A stretch of 64,000 nt of DNA from Acinetobacter sp. GSS19 (GTDB taxonomy: Bacteria > Pseudomonadota > Gammaproteobacteria > Pseudomonadales > Moraxellaceae): NCBI RefSeq assembly GCF_028621895.1, contig NZ_CP117520.1:248001-312000 (forward strand), read 5' to 3'. A model generated the notes under the pieces. It was given only the letters and a program-made list of their open reading frames with translations. It was not told where the DNA came from and did no database searches. This document shows positions 1-8,149 of the stretch, one piece after another. The position numbers and the translations under genes were made by a program. How positions within the stretch are numbered: the stretch's first letter is position 1; every line of letters starts with the position of its first letter.

Positions 1-168
1 CCTGTGGTGATTGTGATGGGTGCTGAAGATACCGGGTTACGTCCGATTACCCAGTCACAGTGTGATCAGACGGTATTTATCCCGATGTCAGGCAATCTGC
101 AAAGTTTGAATGTCAGCGTAGCGACGGGTATGGCGTTATATGAAGCTTGCCGTCAGCGCCAAGCCTGA
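1..168 (+). CDS. rlmB: 23S rRNA 2'-O-ribose methyltransferase RlmB, C-terminal end (partial)
   Basis: The window opens inside a reading frame of 55 codons ending in TGA. It carries the SpoU (SPOUT) family motifs of the AdoMet-binding trefoil knot: GAEDTGLR (motif 2 region) and [14 protein letters not shown] (motif 3). In RlmB this domain methylates the ribose of G2251 in the 23S rRNA peptidyl-transferase loop. Only the last quarter of the protein is present, so a TrmH/SpoU paralogue cannot be fully excluded, but the SLNVSVATG ending is the one usual in RlmB. Confidence 0.8.
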   Translation, partial: PVVIVMGAEDTGLRPITQSQCDQTVFIPMSGNLQSLNVSVATGMALYEACRQRQA

Positions 169-203
169 TTCATTTTACCGACAATTACACAGCCAGTTTA
201 TTT

Positions 204-1115
204 ATGTCACCCCGTACTCAAGGTTATTTCTTTATTGCCATTACCATGTGTATCTGGGGGGGATTTACCATTTTTTCCCGCCTCAATACACAGTGGCAAA
301 TTAGTGCTTGGGATATTACTGCACTGCGTTTTGGTTTGGCTTTCCTGATTCTGATGCCGGTTTTGCTGTACAAGAAAGACACCGCGTTTTTGTGGCAAAA
401 ACACTCTGTCATTTTGGCGCTGATTGGTGGTGTGGGATATTGCTTGACCGCCTATACGGCATTTTTATATGCGCCAGCCGCACATGCTGCAATTTTCCTG
501 AATGGCTGTATTCCTTTGACGACCGCCGTTGCTGCGTGGATTCTGTTTAAACAACCTTTTGATAAGCATACCTGGATTAGCCTGTCGATTATGCTGACCG
601 CCTTGGGGCTGATGAGTTTTCTGATCTCCCAGAGTAGCAGCCATGCCTTTGGTAAAGGGGATGTATTGCTATTTATCAGTGCGATCTGGTGGGGACTCTT
701 TACGGTTTTACTCAAACAGTGGAGATTATCGGCTTGGCATTCAATGGCCAGTGTTGCCATTTGGTCAGCGATCATCTATTTGCCGATTTATTTGTTCTTT
801 ATTCCTAAACATCTGACAGAACCTGAGCCGATTCATTTGCTGATTCAGACTGTGTTCCATGGCATTTTTGTGGTGATTATTGCAACCCTGACCTACGTCG
901 CCGCGATTGAACGCTTAGGCGCTTTTAAAACTGGAAGCATTGTGACCTTGGCACCATTTATTGCTGCGCTGCTTGCTGTCCCATTACTAGGAGAACCCTT
1001 AAGTCCAGCGATTGTCTGTGGTCTGGTGGGGATGGGAATAGGCGCGTTGCAACCTTGGCGTTGGCTACGTCAAGATAGCTTGACCCAGCAATTGCAACAG
1101 CAAAAAGATCAGTGA
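204..1115 (+). CDS. EamA/DMT-family permease
   Basis: A 303-residue integral membrane protein with about ten hydrophobic segments arranged as two EamA repeats, the layout of the drug/metabolite transporter superfamily. The second repeat has the typical LGEPLSPAIVCGLVGMGIGA stretch near the end. The frame is open from a TTG at 147 inside rlmB, but the ATG at 204 starts just ahead of the first membrane segment and lies beyond the rlmB stop, so it is preferred. The substrate cannot be inferred. The 3' end overlaps the convergent coaE by 7 bp. Confidence 0.85.
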   Translation: MSPRTQGYFFIAITMCIWGGFTIFSRLNTQWQISAWDITALRFGLAFLILMPVLLYKKDTAFLWQKHSVILALIGGVGYCLTAYTAFLYAPAAHAAIFLNGCIPLTTAVAAWILFKQPFDKHTWISLSIMLTALGLMSFLISQSSSHAFGKGDVLLFISAIWWGLFTVLLKQWRLSAWHSMASVAIWSAIIYLPIYLFFIPKHLTEPEPIHLLIQTVFHGIFVVIIATLTYVAAIERLGAFKTGSIVTLAPFIAALLAVPLLGEPLSPAIVCGLVGMGIGALQPWRWLRQDSLTQQLQQQKDQ

Positions 1116-1714
1116 TGTTTCTCTGCTCGGAGCAGATACAGCTCATGCAAGGGCATTAATTGTGAATAAAGATGTTCAATATGGCCATCATTGGTCACAA
1201 TATCATCTGCCATGGCAATTTTTTGCTGACGTGACATTTGTGCCGCAATAATCTGGCGGATCTGTTCAGGTGTCTGACCATCACGGCTACTGGCACGCAG
1301 GATCTGGATTTCTTCACTGGTATCGATCAGCAGGTTATGATCCGTCATTTCATGCTGATTGGTTTCAAATAGCAGCGGAGAAACCAGAATCACATAAGGG
1401 CTGCTTGCCTGTTGTAATTGCTGAATGATGGAGGCACGAATAGCCGGATGGGTAATCTGGTTCAGAACTTGACGGGCTTCCGGAAACTGGAAAATATGAT
1501 TGCGTAAGGCCGTCCGGTCGAGCTCACCATTATCGAGTAACACCCAGTCGCCAAATGCTAGACGGATATTGTCGAGCGTGACCTGACCGACCTGAACGAC
1601 TTCACGTGCGACCACGTCTGCATCCACCACATGAATTCCTTGGGTTTCAAACCATGCACTCGCGGCTGATTTGCCGCTGCCGATTCCGCCGGTCAGTCCC
1701 AAAATAAAACCCAT
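1109..1714 (-). CDS. coaE: Dephospho-CoA kinase
   Basis: This 201-residue protein catalyses the last step of coenzyme A synthesis, ATP-dependent 3'-phosphorylation of dephospho-CoA. A P-loop, GGIGSGKS, sits at residues 9-16, followed by the DADVVAREVV dephospho-CoA-binding motif around residues 31-40; the length is normal for the family. It follows pilD by 1 nt on the minus strand. This is the pilB-pilC-pilD-coaE order of Pseudomonas, but yacG, which comes next in Pseudomonas, is at 60.9 kb here. Confidence 0.95.
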   Translation of the reverse strand: MGFILGLTGGIGSGKSAASAWFETQGIHVVDADVVAREVVQVGQVTLDNIRLAFGDWVLLDNGELDRTALRNHIFQFPEARQVLNQITHPAIRASIIQQLQQASSPYVILVSPLLFETNQHEMTDHNLLIDTSEEIQILRASSRDGQTPEQIRQIIAAQMSRQQKIAMADDIVTNDGHIEHLYSQLMPLHELYLLRAEKHH

Positions 1715-1715
1715 G

Positions 1716-2576
1716 TTATCCTCCTAAATACACCTTCATGATCTGCTCACCCCATAAAAAGGCAATCCAGCCTGCAATCGCAATATAAGGACCAAAGGCA
1801 AAAGGCTGATTTTCTTGACGCACTTTTAATAAAATGATCCCGATGATTGCACCGACCAATGAGGAGAGCAGTACAATCAACGGTAGCATGAATGGCCCCA
1901 TCCAGGCACCGAGTGCAGCCAGCAGTTTGAAATCACCGTAGCCCATGCCTTCCTTACCCGTCAAGAGTTTGAACAGGTAATACACAATCCACAGACATAA
2001 AAAGCCGATGACATAACCCCAAATGGCAGAAGTGGGTGAGGTGTAAATAGAAGCACTATTGATGGCTAGACCGAGCGCAGCTAGAGGTAAGGTAAAGCGA
2101 TCTGGTAAAAGTTGTGTATCAAAATCAATAAAGGTCAGTGCAATCAGTGCCCAGGTCAAAAATAAGCCAAACAGCATCTGCAGGCCGGGGCCGAATACGG
2201 CAACCACTAGTAGGGAGCACGCGGCGGTCAGGACTTCAATAAAAGGATAACGTGCACTAATCGGATTCTGACAGTTACCACATTTTCCGCGCAACAATAA
2301 CCAGCTCAATACTGGTACATTCTGGTACCAGCGAATTGGACTTGCACATTTTGGACAGCTTGAAGCTGGATGGCTCAGAGTAAATTTACTTTGCTCAATG
2401 ATTGGCTGTTCAGGATGCAGCAGTAACTTACATTCCTGTTGCCATTGTTGCTCCATTATTTTCGGTGTACGTAAAATCACCACATTTAAAAAGCTGCCAA
2501 TACACAGGCTAAATAATCCGACGATCAGATAAAGTGCTATAGGGTTGTCGATTAGCGTTTGGATAAAATCTTGCAT
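1716..2576 (-). CDS. pilD: Type IV prepilin leader peptidase / N-methyltransferase
   Basis: A 286-residue polytopic inner-membrane enzyme that cleaves the leader of type IV prepilins (and type II secretion pseudopilins) and methylates the new N-terminal residue. The cytoplasmic loop has the paired CxxC motifs at Cys74/77 and Cys99/102. The aspartyl-protease residues are visible in FIDFDTQLLPD (about 150-159) and in MGYGDFK (Asp215). Its ATG shares one nucleotide with the pilC stop (TAATG), so the two are translationally coupled. Confidence 0.95.
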   Translation of the reverse strand: MQDFIQTLIDNPIALYLIVGLFSLCIGSFLNVVILRTPKIMEQQWQQECKLLLHPEQPIIEQSKFTLSHPASSCPKCASPIRWYQNVPVLSWLLLRGKCGNCQNPISARYPFIEVLTAACSLLVVAVFGPGLQMLFGLFLTWALIALTFIDFDTQLLPDRFTLPLAALGLAINSASIYTSPTSAIWGYVIGFLCLWIVYYLFKLLTGKEGMGYGDFKLLAALGAWMGPFMLPLIVLLSSLVGAIIGIILLKVRQENQPFAFGPYIAIAGWIAFLWGEQIMKVYLGG

Positions 2577-3802
2577 TACACCACAGAACCCATCTGGAAG
2601 ATCGGAAGGTACATGGCAACCACTAGACCACCAACGAGTACACCCAAGATGGCCATAATTAACGGTTCCATCATGGAAGTTAAGCCATCAACAGCGTTAT
2701 CCACTTCATTTTCAAAGTGTGTGGCAACTTTATCTAACATGGCATCTAGTGCACCAGATTCTTCACCAATGGCGACCATTTGTACGGCCATCGGTGGGAA
2801 CAAGTTGCTGGCACGCATCGCGAACTGTAATTGTTGCCCGGTAGAAACATCCTCACGGATTTTCATTACTGCACGCTCATAAATCACGTTGTTGGTGGCA
2901 CCAGCAGTTGATTCCAAAGCATCAATCAGTGGTACACCTGCAGCGAACGTGGTAGCCAGTGTGCGGCTATAACGGGCAATAATTGCTTTATATACCAAAT
3001 CACCAAAGATCGGTAGCTTGAGAGCTAGTTTGTCAAGCATATCGCGAAATTTCTGACTGCGTTTTTTTGCTTCAATGAATGCAGCCACTGCACCACCAAT
3101 TCCGATAATGAGTAGGAACCAGTATTTCTGCATCCATTGCGACATATTCACGACCATCTTGGTAAAAGCCGGGAGATCGGCACCAAAAGAGGTGAATAGG
3201 CCTTCAAATACCGGTACCACTTTCACCATCAAAATAATTGTGACAATAATCGCCACGACGATAACGGTCGCCGGGTATTTCATGGCTTTTTTGATTTTCT
3301 GTTTGAGCAGTTCACTTTTTTCTTTATAGATCGCGACGCGATCTAGCATGGTCTCAAGTGCACCTGATTGTTCGCCTGATTCCACTAGAGAACAAAACAG
3401 TTTGTCAAAATATTGCGGATATTTGCGTAAAGCACCGGCAAAGGTGTTACCGCCTTCTACTTCCCCTTTGATCCCCAAAACCACTTCACGCATGGCTGGA
3501 TTTTCTAGACCTTCCGCAACGATTTCAAACCCTTGTACCAGTGGAACACCGGCTTTCATCATGGTGGCTAACTGGCGAGTAAATACGGTGATATCCAGCG
3601 TAGACACTTTTTTCTTCATCAATCCTTCGAGAATATTTTTGCGTTTTTCTCGAATATTGTTGATGGTAATGCCTTGTTTGCGCAGGGTGACTTTAGCGAG
3701 TGCCATGTTGCGTGCAGGCAACTCTCCCTTGATTTTCAACCCCTTGCGATCGACCCCGTCATAGGTAAAAGTCGGCATCATTTGTGCTTTTTTCGCTGCC
3801 AT
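2576..3802 (-). CDS. pilC: Type IV pilus inner-membrane platform protein PilC
   Basis: This protein of 408 residues is the inner-membrane platform of the type IV pilus assembly machine. It has two T2SSF (GspF) domains, each with the glycine-rich pattern seen in LVESGEQSGALETMLDRVA and its second copy IGEESGALDAMLDKVA, and about three membrane segments. The frame also opens at a GTG at 3805, but the ATG at 3802 is better spaced from AAGGAT. It lies between pilB and pilD and overlaps pilD by 1 nt. Confidence 0.95.
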   Translation of the reverse strand: MAAKKAQMMPTFTYDGVDRKGLKIKGELPARNMALAKVTLRKQGITINNIREKRKNILEGLMKKKVSTLDITVFTRQLATMMKAGVPLVQGFEIVAEGLENPAMREVVLGIKGEVEGGNTFAGALRKYPQYFDKLFCSLVESGEQSGALETMLDRVAIYKEKSELLKQKIKKAMKYPATVIVVAIIVTIILMVKVVPVFEGLFTSFGADLPAFTKMVVNMSQWMQKYWFLLIIGIGGAVAAFIEAKKRSQKFRDMLDKLALKLPIFGDLVYKAIIARYSRTLATTFAAGVPLIDALESTAGATNNVIYERAVMKIREDVSTGQQLQFAMRASNLFPPMAVQMVAIGEESGALDAMLDKVATHFENEVDNAVDGLTSMMEPLIMAILGVLVGGLVVAMYLPIFQMGSVV

Positions 3803-3834
3803 CACGTTATCCTTATTTTTAAATACTGACTAAA

Positions 3835-5544
3835 TTATTCACTGGTCACACGGTTCACTTCTTGTAGTGAAGTGACCCCTTGCATGACTTTTTTTAAGCC
3901 TGAACGTCGCAGATTATCAAACCCCAATTTTGTCGATGCCGCTGCAATTTCCAACGCATTGCCATCTTCCATGATAATCTTTGAAATCTCAGGGGTCACT
4001 TTCATGACCTCATAAATCCCGACCCGGCCTTTATAACCTTCGCGACACTCTGAACAACCCACCGGTTGGTAGAGTTTAAATTCCGGATTAGCTAGATCTT
4101 CTTCAGTGAAGCCCATTTCGAGCAGGCTATTTTGAGGAACCTCGACCGGAGCCTTGCATTGACTGCATAACCGACGTGCCAAACGTTGCGCAATCACCAG
4201 ATTAACCGAAGTGGCGATATTGAAAGAAGGGACACCCATGTTACGTAAACGGGTCAGCGTTTCGGGTGCACTATTGGTATGCAGTGTCGACATCACCATG
4301 TGACCGGTCTGTGCCGCCTTAATCGCGATTTCTGCGGTTTCCAGATCACGAATCTCACCGACCATGATAATGTCCGGATCCTGACGTAAGAAAGATTTTA
4401 ATGCTGCAGAAAAGGTTAGCCCTACTTTATTGTTTACATTGACCTGGTTAATGCCTTCGAGGTTAATTTCGACGGGATCTTCCGCCGTGGAAATGTTGGT
4501 GTCCTCACGATTGAGGATATTCAAGCCGGTATATAAAGAAACAGTTTTACCGGAACCCGTCGGACCGGTAATCAATAACATGCCTTGCGGTTTTTCCAGC
4601 GCTTCCATAAACAGGGCTTTTTGATCGGGTTCATAACCTAGCGCATCAATCCCTAGCATGGCACTGGATGGATCGAGAATACGTAGAACCAGTTTCTCCC
4701 CAAATAGCGTCGGAAGGGAGTTGACACGGAAATCAATCGCTTTGGTTTTGGATAATTTCAGTTTGATACGGCCATCTTGAGGAATCCGTTTCTCCGAAAT
4801 GTCCATTTGTGACATGACTTTTAAACGTGAAGCCAGACGGTTCGCCAATTGTAATGGAGGCGTTGCGATCTGACGCAAGACTCCATCGACTCGGTAACGC
4901 ACCCGATAGATTTTTTCATACGGTTCAAAATGCAGATCCGAAGCCCCCATACGGATGGCATCAACCAATAGTTTGTTGATGTATTTGACAATCGGAGCTT
5001 CATCACCTTGTGGGCCGTCATCATCGTCATCATCAGATTGTGATGAATCATCAATATCAATATCGAGCTCTTCACCATCAAAATTAAAGGTATCTTCTTC
5101 GGTGAACTGTTTGCTGAGCAGTTGACTCAGTTTGTCATATTCAACAATGACTGATTCAATGTTCAGTTTGCTATTGAAGCGGATGGCATCGAGTGCTTCG
5201 ATATTGGTTGGGTTGCTGGTTGCGACATACAAGGTATTGCCACGTTTAAACAGCGGTGCAATATGATGTTTGGTCAGCAGTTTGTCTTCAACCAGATCGC
5301 GAGGTAGTAAGCCTGCATCATAAACTGCAAGGTCGAACAGCGGCTCGCCAAATTCGCGTGAAATGGTATCGGCAAGAATGAGAGGTGAAATACCATGATG
5401 CTCAATGAGGTAGGCGACAATATCTCGTTTGGCCTTTTTGGCATTTTCGACAGCAGTTTGCATATCTTCAGCTGAGATATGATGTTCCTCGACTAATCGA
5501 CGAATAAATCCTGTAAATTTAGGAAATCCTTGCAATACTGACAT
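3835..5544 (-). CDS. pilB: Type IV pilus assembly ATPase PilB
   Basis: A 569-residue hexameric secretion ATPase driving pilus extension. An N-terminal T2SSE_N (MshEN-like) domain covers about residues 1-150. The Walker A motif GPTGSGKT is at 327-334, followed by the Asp box, the Walker B region (IIMVGEIRDLETAE) and the His box (STLHTN). A late zinc-binding pair of CxxC motifs (CSQC and CSEC) is also present. Residues 156-186 are an extremely acidic linker, including six consecutive Asp, between the N-terminal domain and the core. pilA is not adjacent, as expected when the pilin is encoded elsewhere. Confidence 0.96.
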   Translation of the reverse strand: MSVLQGFPKFTGFIRRLVEEHHISAEDMQTAVENAKKAKRDIVAYLIEHHGISPLILADTISREFGEPLFDLAVYDAGLLPRDLVEDKLLTKHHIAPLFKRGNTLYVATSNPTNIEALDAIRFNSKLNIESVIVEYDKLSQLLSKQFTEEDTFNFDGEELDIDIDDSSQSDDDDDDGPQGDEAPIVKYINKLLVDAIRMGASDLHFEPYEKIYRVRYRVDGVLRQIATPPLQLANRLASRLKVMSQMDISEKRIPQDGRIKLKLSKTKAIDFRVNSLPTLFGEKLVLRILDPSSAMLGIDALGYEPDQKALFMEALEKPQGMLLITGPTGSGKTVSLYTGLNILNREDTNISTAEDPVEINLEGINQVNVNNKVGLTFSAALKSFLRQDPDIIMVGEIRDLETAEIAIKAAQTGHMVMSTLHTNSAPETLTRLRNMGVPSFNIATSVNLVIAQRLARRLCSQCKAPVEVPQNSLLEMGFTEEDLANPEFKLYQPVGCSECREGYKGRVGIYEVMKVTPEISKIIMEDGNALEIAAASTKLGFDNLRRSGLKKVMQGVTSLQEVNRVTSE

Positions 5545-5832
5545 CCGCTACCACGCCTTGAGTCTGAACTGGTTTGTTTATAATTCGTATCGTAAAATTA
5601 TACTTTTGTTGCGCAAAAATACCATATCAGAAAATGCTGTTATCTGCGTACTATCTTATAAAAACCTGAACCAGTCGAATTTTCATGAAATTAATTTTCT
5701 CAAGGGATTGGAATCTTGTGAATTTTACAGATTTGTAATTAACAAAATTGATCGGTGCTATCTGAAAATTTATCAGCAGCGGATAGAATTCCGTGTAGAA
5801 TATCTGCATTTTTCATCACAGGTCAGAGCAGT
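5545..5832. promoter_or_regulatory. Divergent promoter region pilB / tpiA
   Basis: This 288-bp AT-rich spacer separates the minus-strand pil genes from plus-strand tpiA. A plausible tpiA promoter is TTGATC (5748-5753), 17 bp, then TATCAG (5771-5776); two TAGAAT boxes (5784-5789, 5796-5801) lie closer to the gene. No convincing small gene is present. The assignment is by eye only. Confidence 0.35.
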
Positions 5833-6627
5833 ATGTCGGGTTCGACTATTATTCCTTGGGTTGTCGGCAATTGGAAAATGAACCCAATGCAAGCGAATGC
5901 CAAACAACTTGTTCAAGAATTCAAACAATTACTCGCCCAGCATGATATTCCAGCTGCACAATGTCATCTTGCTGTGGCACCCGTCACGATTGCTTTAACC
6001 ACTGTTCAGACGGCATTGGCTGATGCAGCACGTCCCGTACATGTGGTTGCACAAGATGTATCGCGTATTGCAGGTACAGGAGCATATACCGGTGAGGTGA
6101 GTGCAGAACTGCTGAAAGACAGCGCGATTGACTATGTGTTGATTGGCCACTCTGAGCGTCGTGAAATTTTTGCGGATGATGTTGCTGCTGTGCAGGCCAA
6201 AATTAAAAATGCTTTAACGGCTGGCTTGACCGTGATTTATTGTGTGGGTGAAAGTCTGGAGCAGCGTGAGCAGGGTATTGCTGATCAGGTGGTATTGCAA
6301 CAGATTTGTGACGTAGCTACTGTGATCAGTGCTGAGCAATGGCAGCAACAGATGATCATTGCTTATGAACCGATCTGGGCGATTGGTACGGGTAAAACCG
6401 CTTCTCCGCAGGATGCCCAGGCGATGCATGCCAAAATCCGTGAAGGACTGACGCAGATTACACCAGCAGGACAACAGATTGCGATTCTCTATGGTGGTAG
6501 TGTTAAACCAGAAAATGCAGCAGAATTGGCAGCGTGTCCAGATATTAATGGTGCATTGGTCGGTGGTGCATCATTAAATGCTGAATCATTTTACCAAATT
6601 GCCCGTGCATTTGCAGATAACAAATAA
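5833..6627 (+). CDS. tpiA: Triose-phosphate isomerase
   Basis: A 264-residue TIM-barrel enzyme interconverting dihydroxyacetone phosphate and glyceraldehyde 3-phosphate. Visible are the N-terminal VVGNWKMNP (active-site Asn/Lys), IGHSERR (catalytic His), [11 protein letters not shown] (catalytic Glu and loop 6) and GGSVKPENA plus VGGASL (phosphate-binding loops). The frame is open from 5755, but the ATG at 5833 gives the normal N-terminus. secG follows after 12 bp, the order also found in Pseudomonas. Confidence 0.96.
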   Translation: MSGSTIIPWVVGNWKMNPMQANAKQLVQEFKQLLAQHDIPAAQCHLAVAPVTIALTTVQTALADAARPVHVVAQDVSRIAGTGAYTGEVSAELLKDSAIDYVLIGHSERREIFADDVAAVQAKIKNALTAGLTVIYCVGESLEQREQGIADQVVLQQICDVATVISAEQWQQQMIIAYEPIWAIGTGKTASPQDAQAMHAKIREGLTQITPAGQQIAILYGGSVKPENAAELAACPDINGALVGGASLNAESFYQIARAFADNK

Positions 6628-6639
6628 TTAGGAGTTCAC

Positions 6640-6969
6640 ATGCATACTTTTGTGCTGGTGGTACATATTATCTTGGCCATTTTGATTATTGCGCTGGTTT
6701 TAGTGCAACATGGTAAAGGTGCCGATGCGGGTGCTTCTTTTGGTGGTGGAGGTGCAGCAACTGTGTTTGGTGCGTCAGGTTCAGGTAATTTTTTGACTCG
6801 CCTCACCGCTATTTTGACCGCATTGTTTTTTATGACCAGTTTGACTTTAGCGGTCTTTGCCAAGCAGCAAACTTCAGATGCTTATAGTTTGAAAACGGTT
6901 AATACCACGGCACCTGCGCAAACTGCATCGCCTGAAACTTCACCAACTGCACCAAAAACTGGCGAATAA
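6640..6969 (+). CDS. secG: Protein translocase subunit SecG
   Basis: A 109-residue inner-membrane protein, an accessory subunit of the SecYEG channel. It has two hydrophobic segments (about residues 3-20 and 49-70) around a conserved Gly-rich cytoplasmic loop (GKGADAGASFGGGGAATVFGASGSGNF), here divided only for description, and a Thr/Pro/Ala-rich C-terminal tail. An AGGAG ribosome-binding site precedes the ATG by a few bases. It lies between tpiA and tRNA-Leu. Confidence 0.93.
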   Translation: MHTFVLVVHIILAILIIALVLVQHGKGADAGASFGGGGAATVFGASGSGNFLTRLTAILTALFFMTSLTLAVFAKQQTSDAYSLKTVNTTAPAQTASPETSPTAPKTGE

Positions 6970-7021
6970 TCGTAATTAGGGCTTTCCTTTTGCAGCGGAT
7001 GCGCATAGAATGCGTCCTGCT

Positions 7022-7106
7022 GCGGTGGTGGTGGAATTGGTAGACACGCTACCTTGAGGTGGTAGTGCTTTCGGGCGTGGGGGTTCAAGTCCCCCCTTCC
7101 GCACCA
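7022..7106 (+). tRNA. leuU: tRNA-Leu (anticodon GAG)
   Basis: An 85-nt class II tRNA with the long variable arm typical of tRNA-Leu. The anticodon loop CTTGAGGT gives anticodon GAG. The T-arm GGGGG-TTCAAGT-CCCCC is perfect and the 3' CCA is encoded. The acceptor stem GCGGTGG/CTTCCGC has an apparent U5-U68 mismatch and one G-U pair. The position after secG and before the initiator tRNA matches the secG-leuU-metY order of other gammaproteobacteria. Confidence 0.95.
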
Positions 7107-7148
7107 ACAATGAACCAGATTGTTGAGTGTGAGCAGCAAAAACATTGA

Positions 7149-7225
<77 letters not shown>

Positions 7226-7271
7226 ATTCAATTGCAGTGTAAAGCAGTTGAGAGTTTGAAAAAATCTTAGA

Positions 7272-7299
7272 TTGACTTTTTTTGAAACTCGTTTATAAT
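7272..7299 (+). promoter_or_regulatory. Strong sigma-70-type promoter for the second tRNA-fMet
   Basis: TTGACT at 7272-7277 and a perfect TATAAT at 7294-7299 are separated by 16 bp and end 13 bp before the second initiator tRNA. It lies between the two tRNA-fMet copies, so the second tRNA, and by read-through the rimP-nusA-infB-rbfA genes, can be transcribed independently of secG. Confidence 0.75.
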
Positions 7300-7312
7300 A
7301 TTTGCACGTTGA

Positions 7313-7389
<77 letters not shown>

Positions 7390-7400
7390 AGTTTCTAAAG

Positions 7401-7426
7401 AGGCTCACAAATAGGTGGGCCTTTTT
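7401..7426 (+). terminator. Intrinsic terminator after tRNA-fMet copy 2
   Basis: AGGCTCAC at 7401-7408 pairs with GTGGGCCT at 7415-7422 (one G-U pair) with a 6-nt loop, followed by a short T run to 7426. It probably trims or partly terminates tRNA transcripts, leaving read-through into rimP. Confidence 0.6.
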
Positions 7427-7461
7427 GCACAGTGGACTTTGGTTTTCTGTGTAAAATATAG

Positions 7462-7482
7462 GGGCGATTAACGCCCTTTTTT
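7462..7482 (+). terminator. Attenuator-like hairpin in the rimP leader
   Basis: GGGCG (7462-7466) and CGCCC (7472-7476) flank a 5-nt loop and are followed by six T residues. A second perfect hairpin, TCGGTC-AAAA-GACCGA (7548-7563), lies 27 bp before the rimP ATG without a T run. Together they make a structured leader between the tRNA and the nusA operon. The regulatory role is inferred. Confidence 0.5.
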
Positions 7483-7590
7483 ATTGGCTATCGTGTAGTG
7501 TCGACATCAATTGGTCAAATAGTCATGCTTCACTATAGTAGTCTGTGTCGGTCAAAAGACCGATTGAATCGCACAAGATGACGAGAGTAA

Positions 7591-8115
7591 ATGAAGCTAT
7601 CAAACAAAACTCAAGCACTCCAAGATTTAATTGCACCTGCGGTACAAGCCTGTAATGTCGAGCTGTGGGGCATCGAATTTATCCCACAAGGAAAACGCTC
7701 TTTGTTGCGTATTTATATTGATAAAGACGTTGACGAAAATGCCGAGCCGGTCATCAATGAAGATGGTGAACTTGAACAAGGCCGTGGTATCGGAGTACAG
7801 GATTGTGTGCGTGTGACCCAGCAAGTGGGTGCGATCCTCGATGTTCATGATCCGATCTCCGGTGAGTATGCATTAGAAGTGTCTTCTCCAGGATGGGATC
7901 GTCCATTTTTTCAACTTGCACAATTACCAGCTTATATCGGACAAACTGTTGCGTTGCGTCTGATCAGTGCTGTAGATAACCGTCGTAAGTTCCAGGCCAA
8001 GTTGCTTGCGGTAGATCTTGAACATGAAACCATTCAGGTTGAAGTGGATGGTCAGCATGTGCTTGAAATCGACAGTCATAATATCGATAAAGCAAACTTG
8101 ATCTATCAGGACTAA
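7591..8115 (+). CDS. rimP: Ribosome maturation factor RimP
   Basis: A 174-residue protein required for 30S subunit maturation. It shows the family's GIEF...LLRIYID start, the [15 protein letters not shown] helix and the [14 protein letters not shown] motif. It is longer than the roughly 150-residue E. coli protein because of an acidic insertion at about residues 49-70, just before DCVRV. It is the first protein gene of the nusA-infB operon and starts after a structured leader. Confidence 0.95.
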   Translation: MKLSNKTQALQDLIAPAVQACNVELWGIEFIPQGKRSLLRIYIDKDVDENAEPVINEDGELEQGRGIGVQDCVRVTQQVGAILDVHDPISGEYALEVSSPGWDRPFFQLAQLPAYIGQTVALRLISAVDNRRKFQAKLLAVDLEHETIQVEVDGQHVLEIDSHNIDKANLIYQD

Positions 8116-8149
8116 ATTAATTCAATTTATAAGAATCTATAGGTGACTT

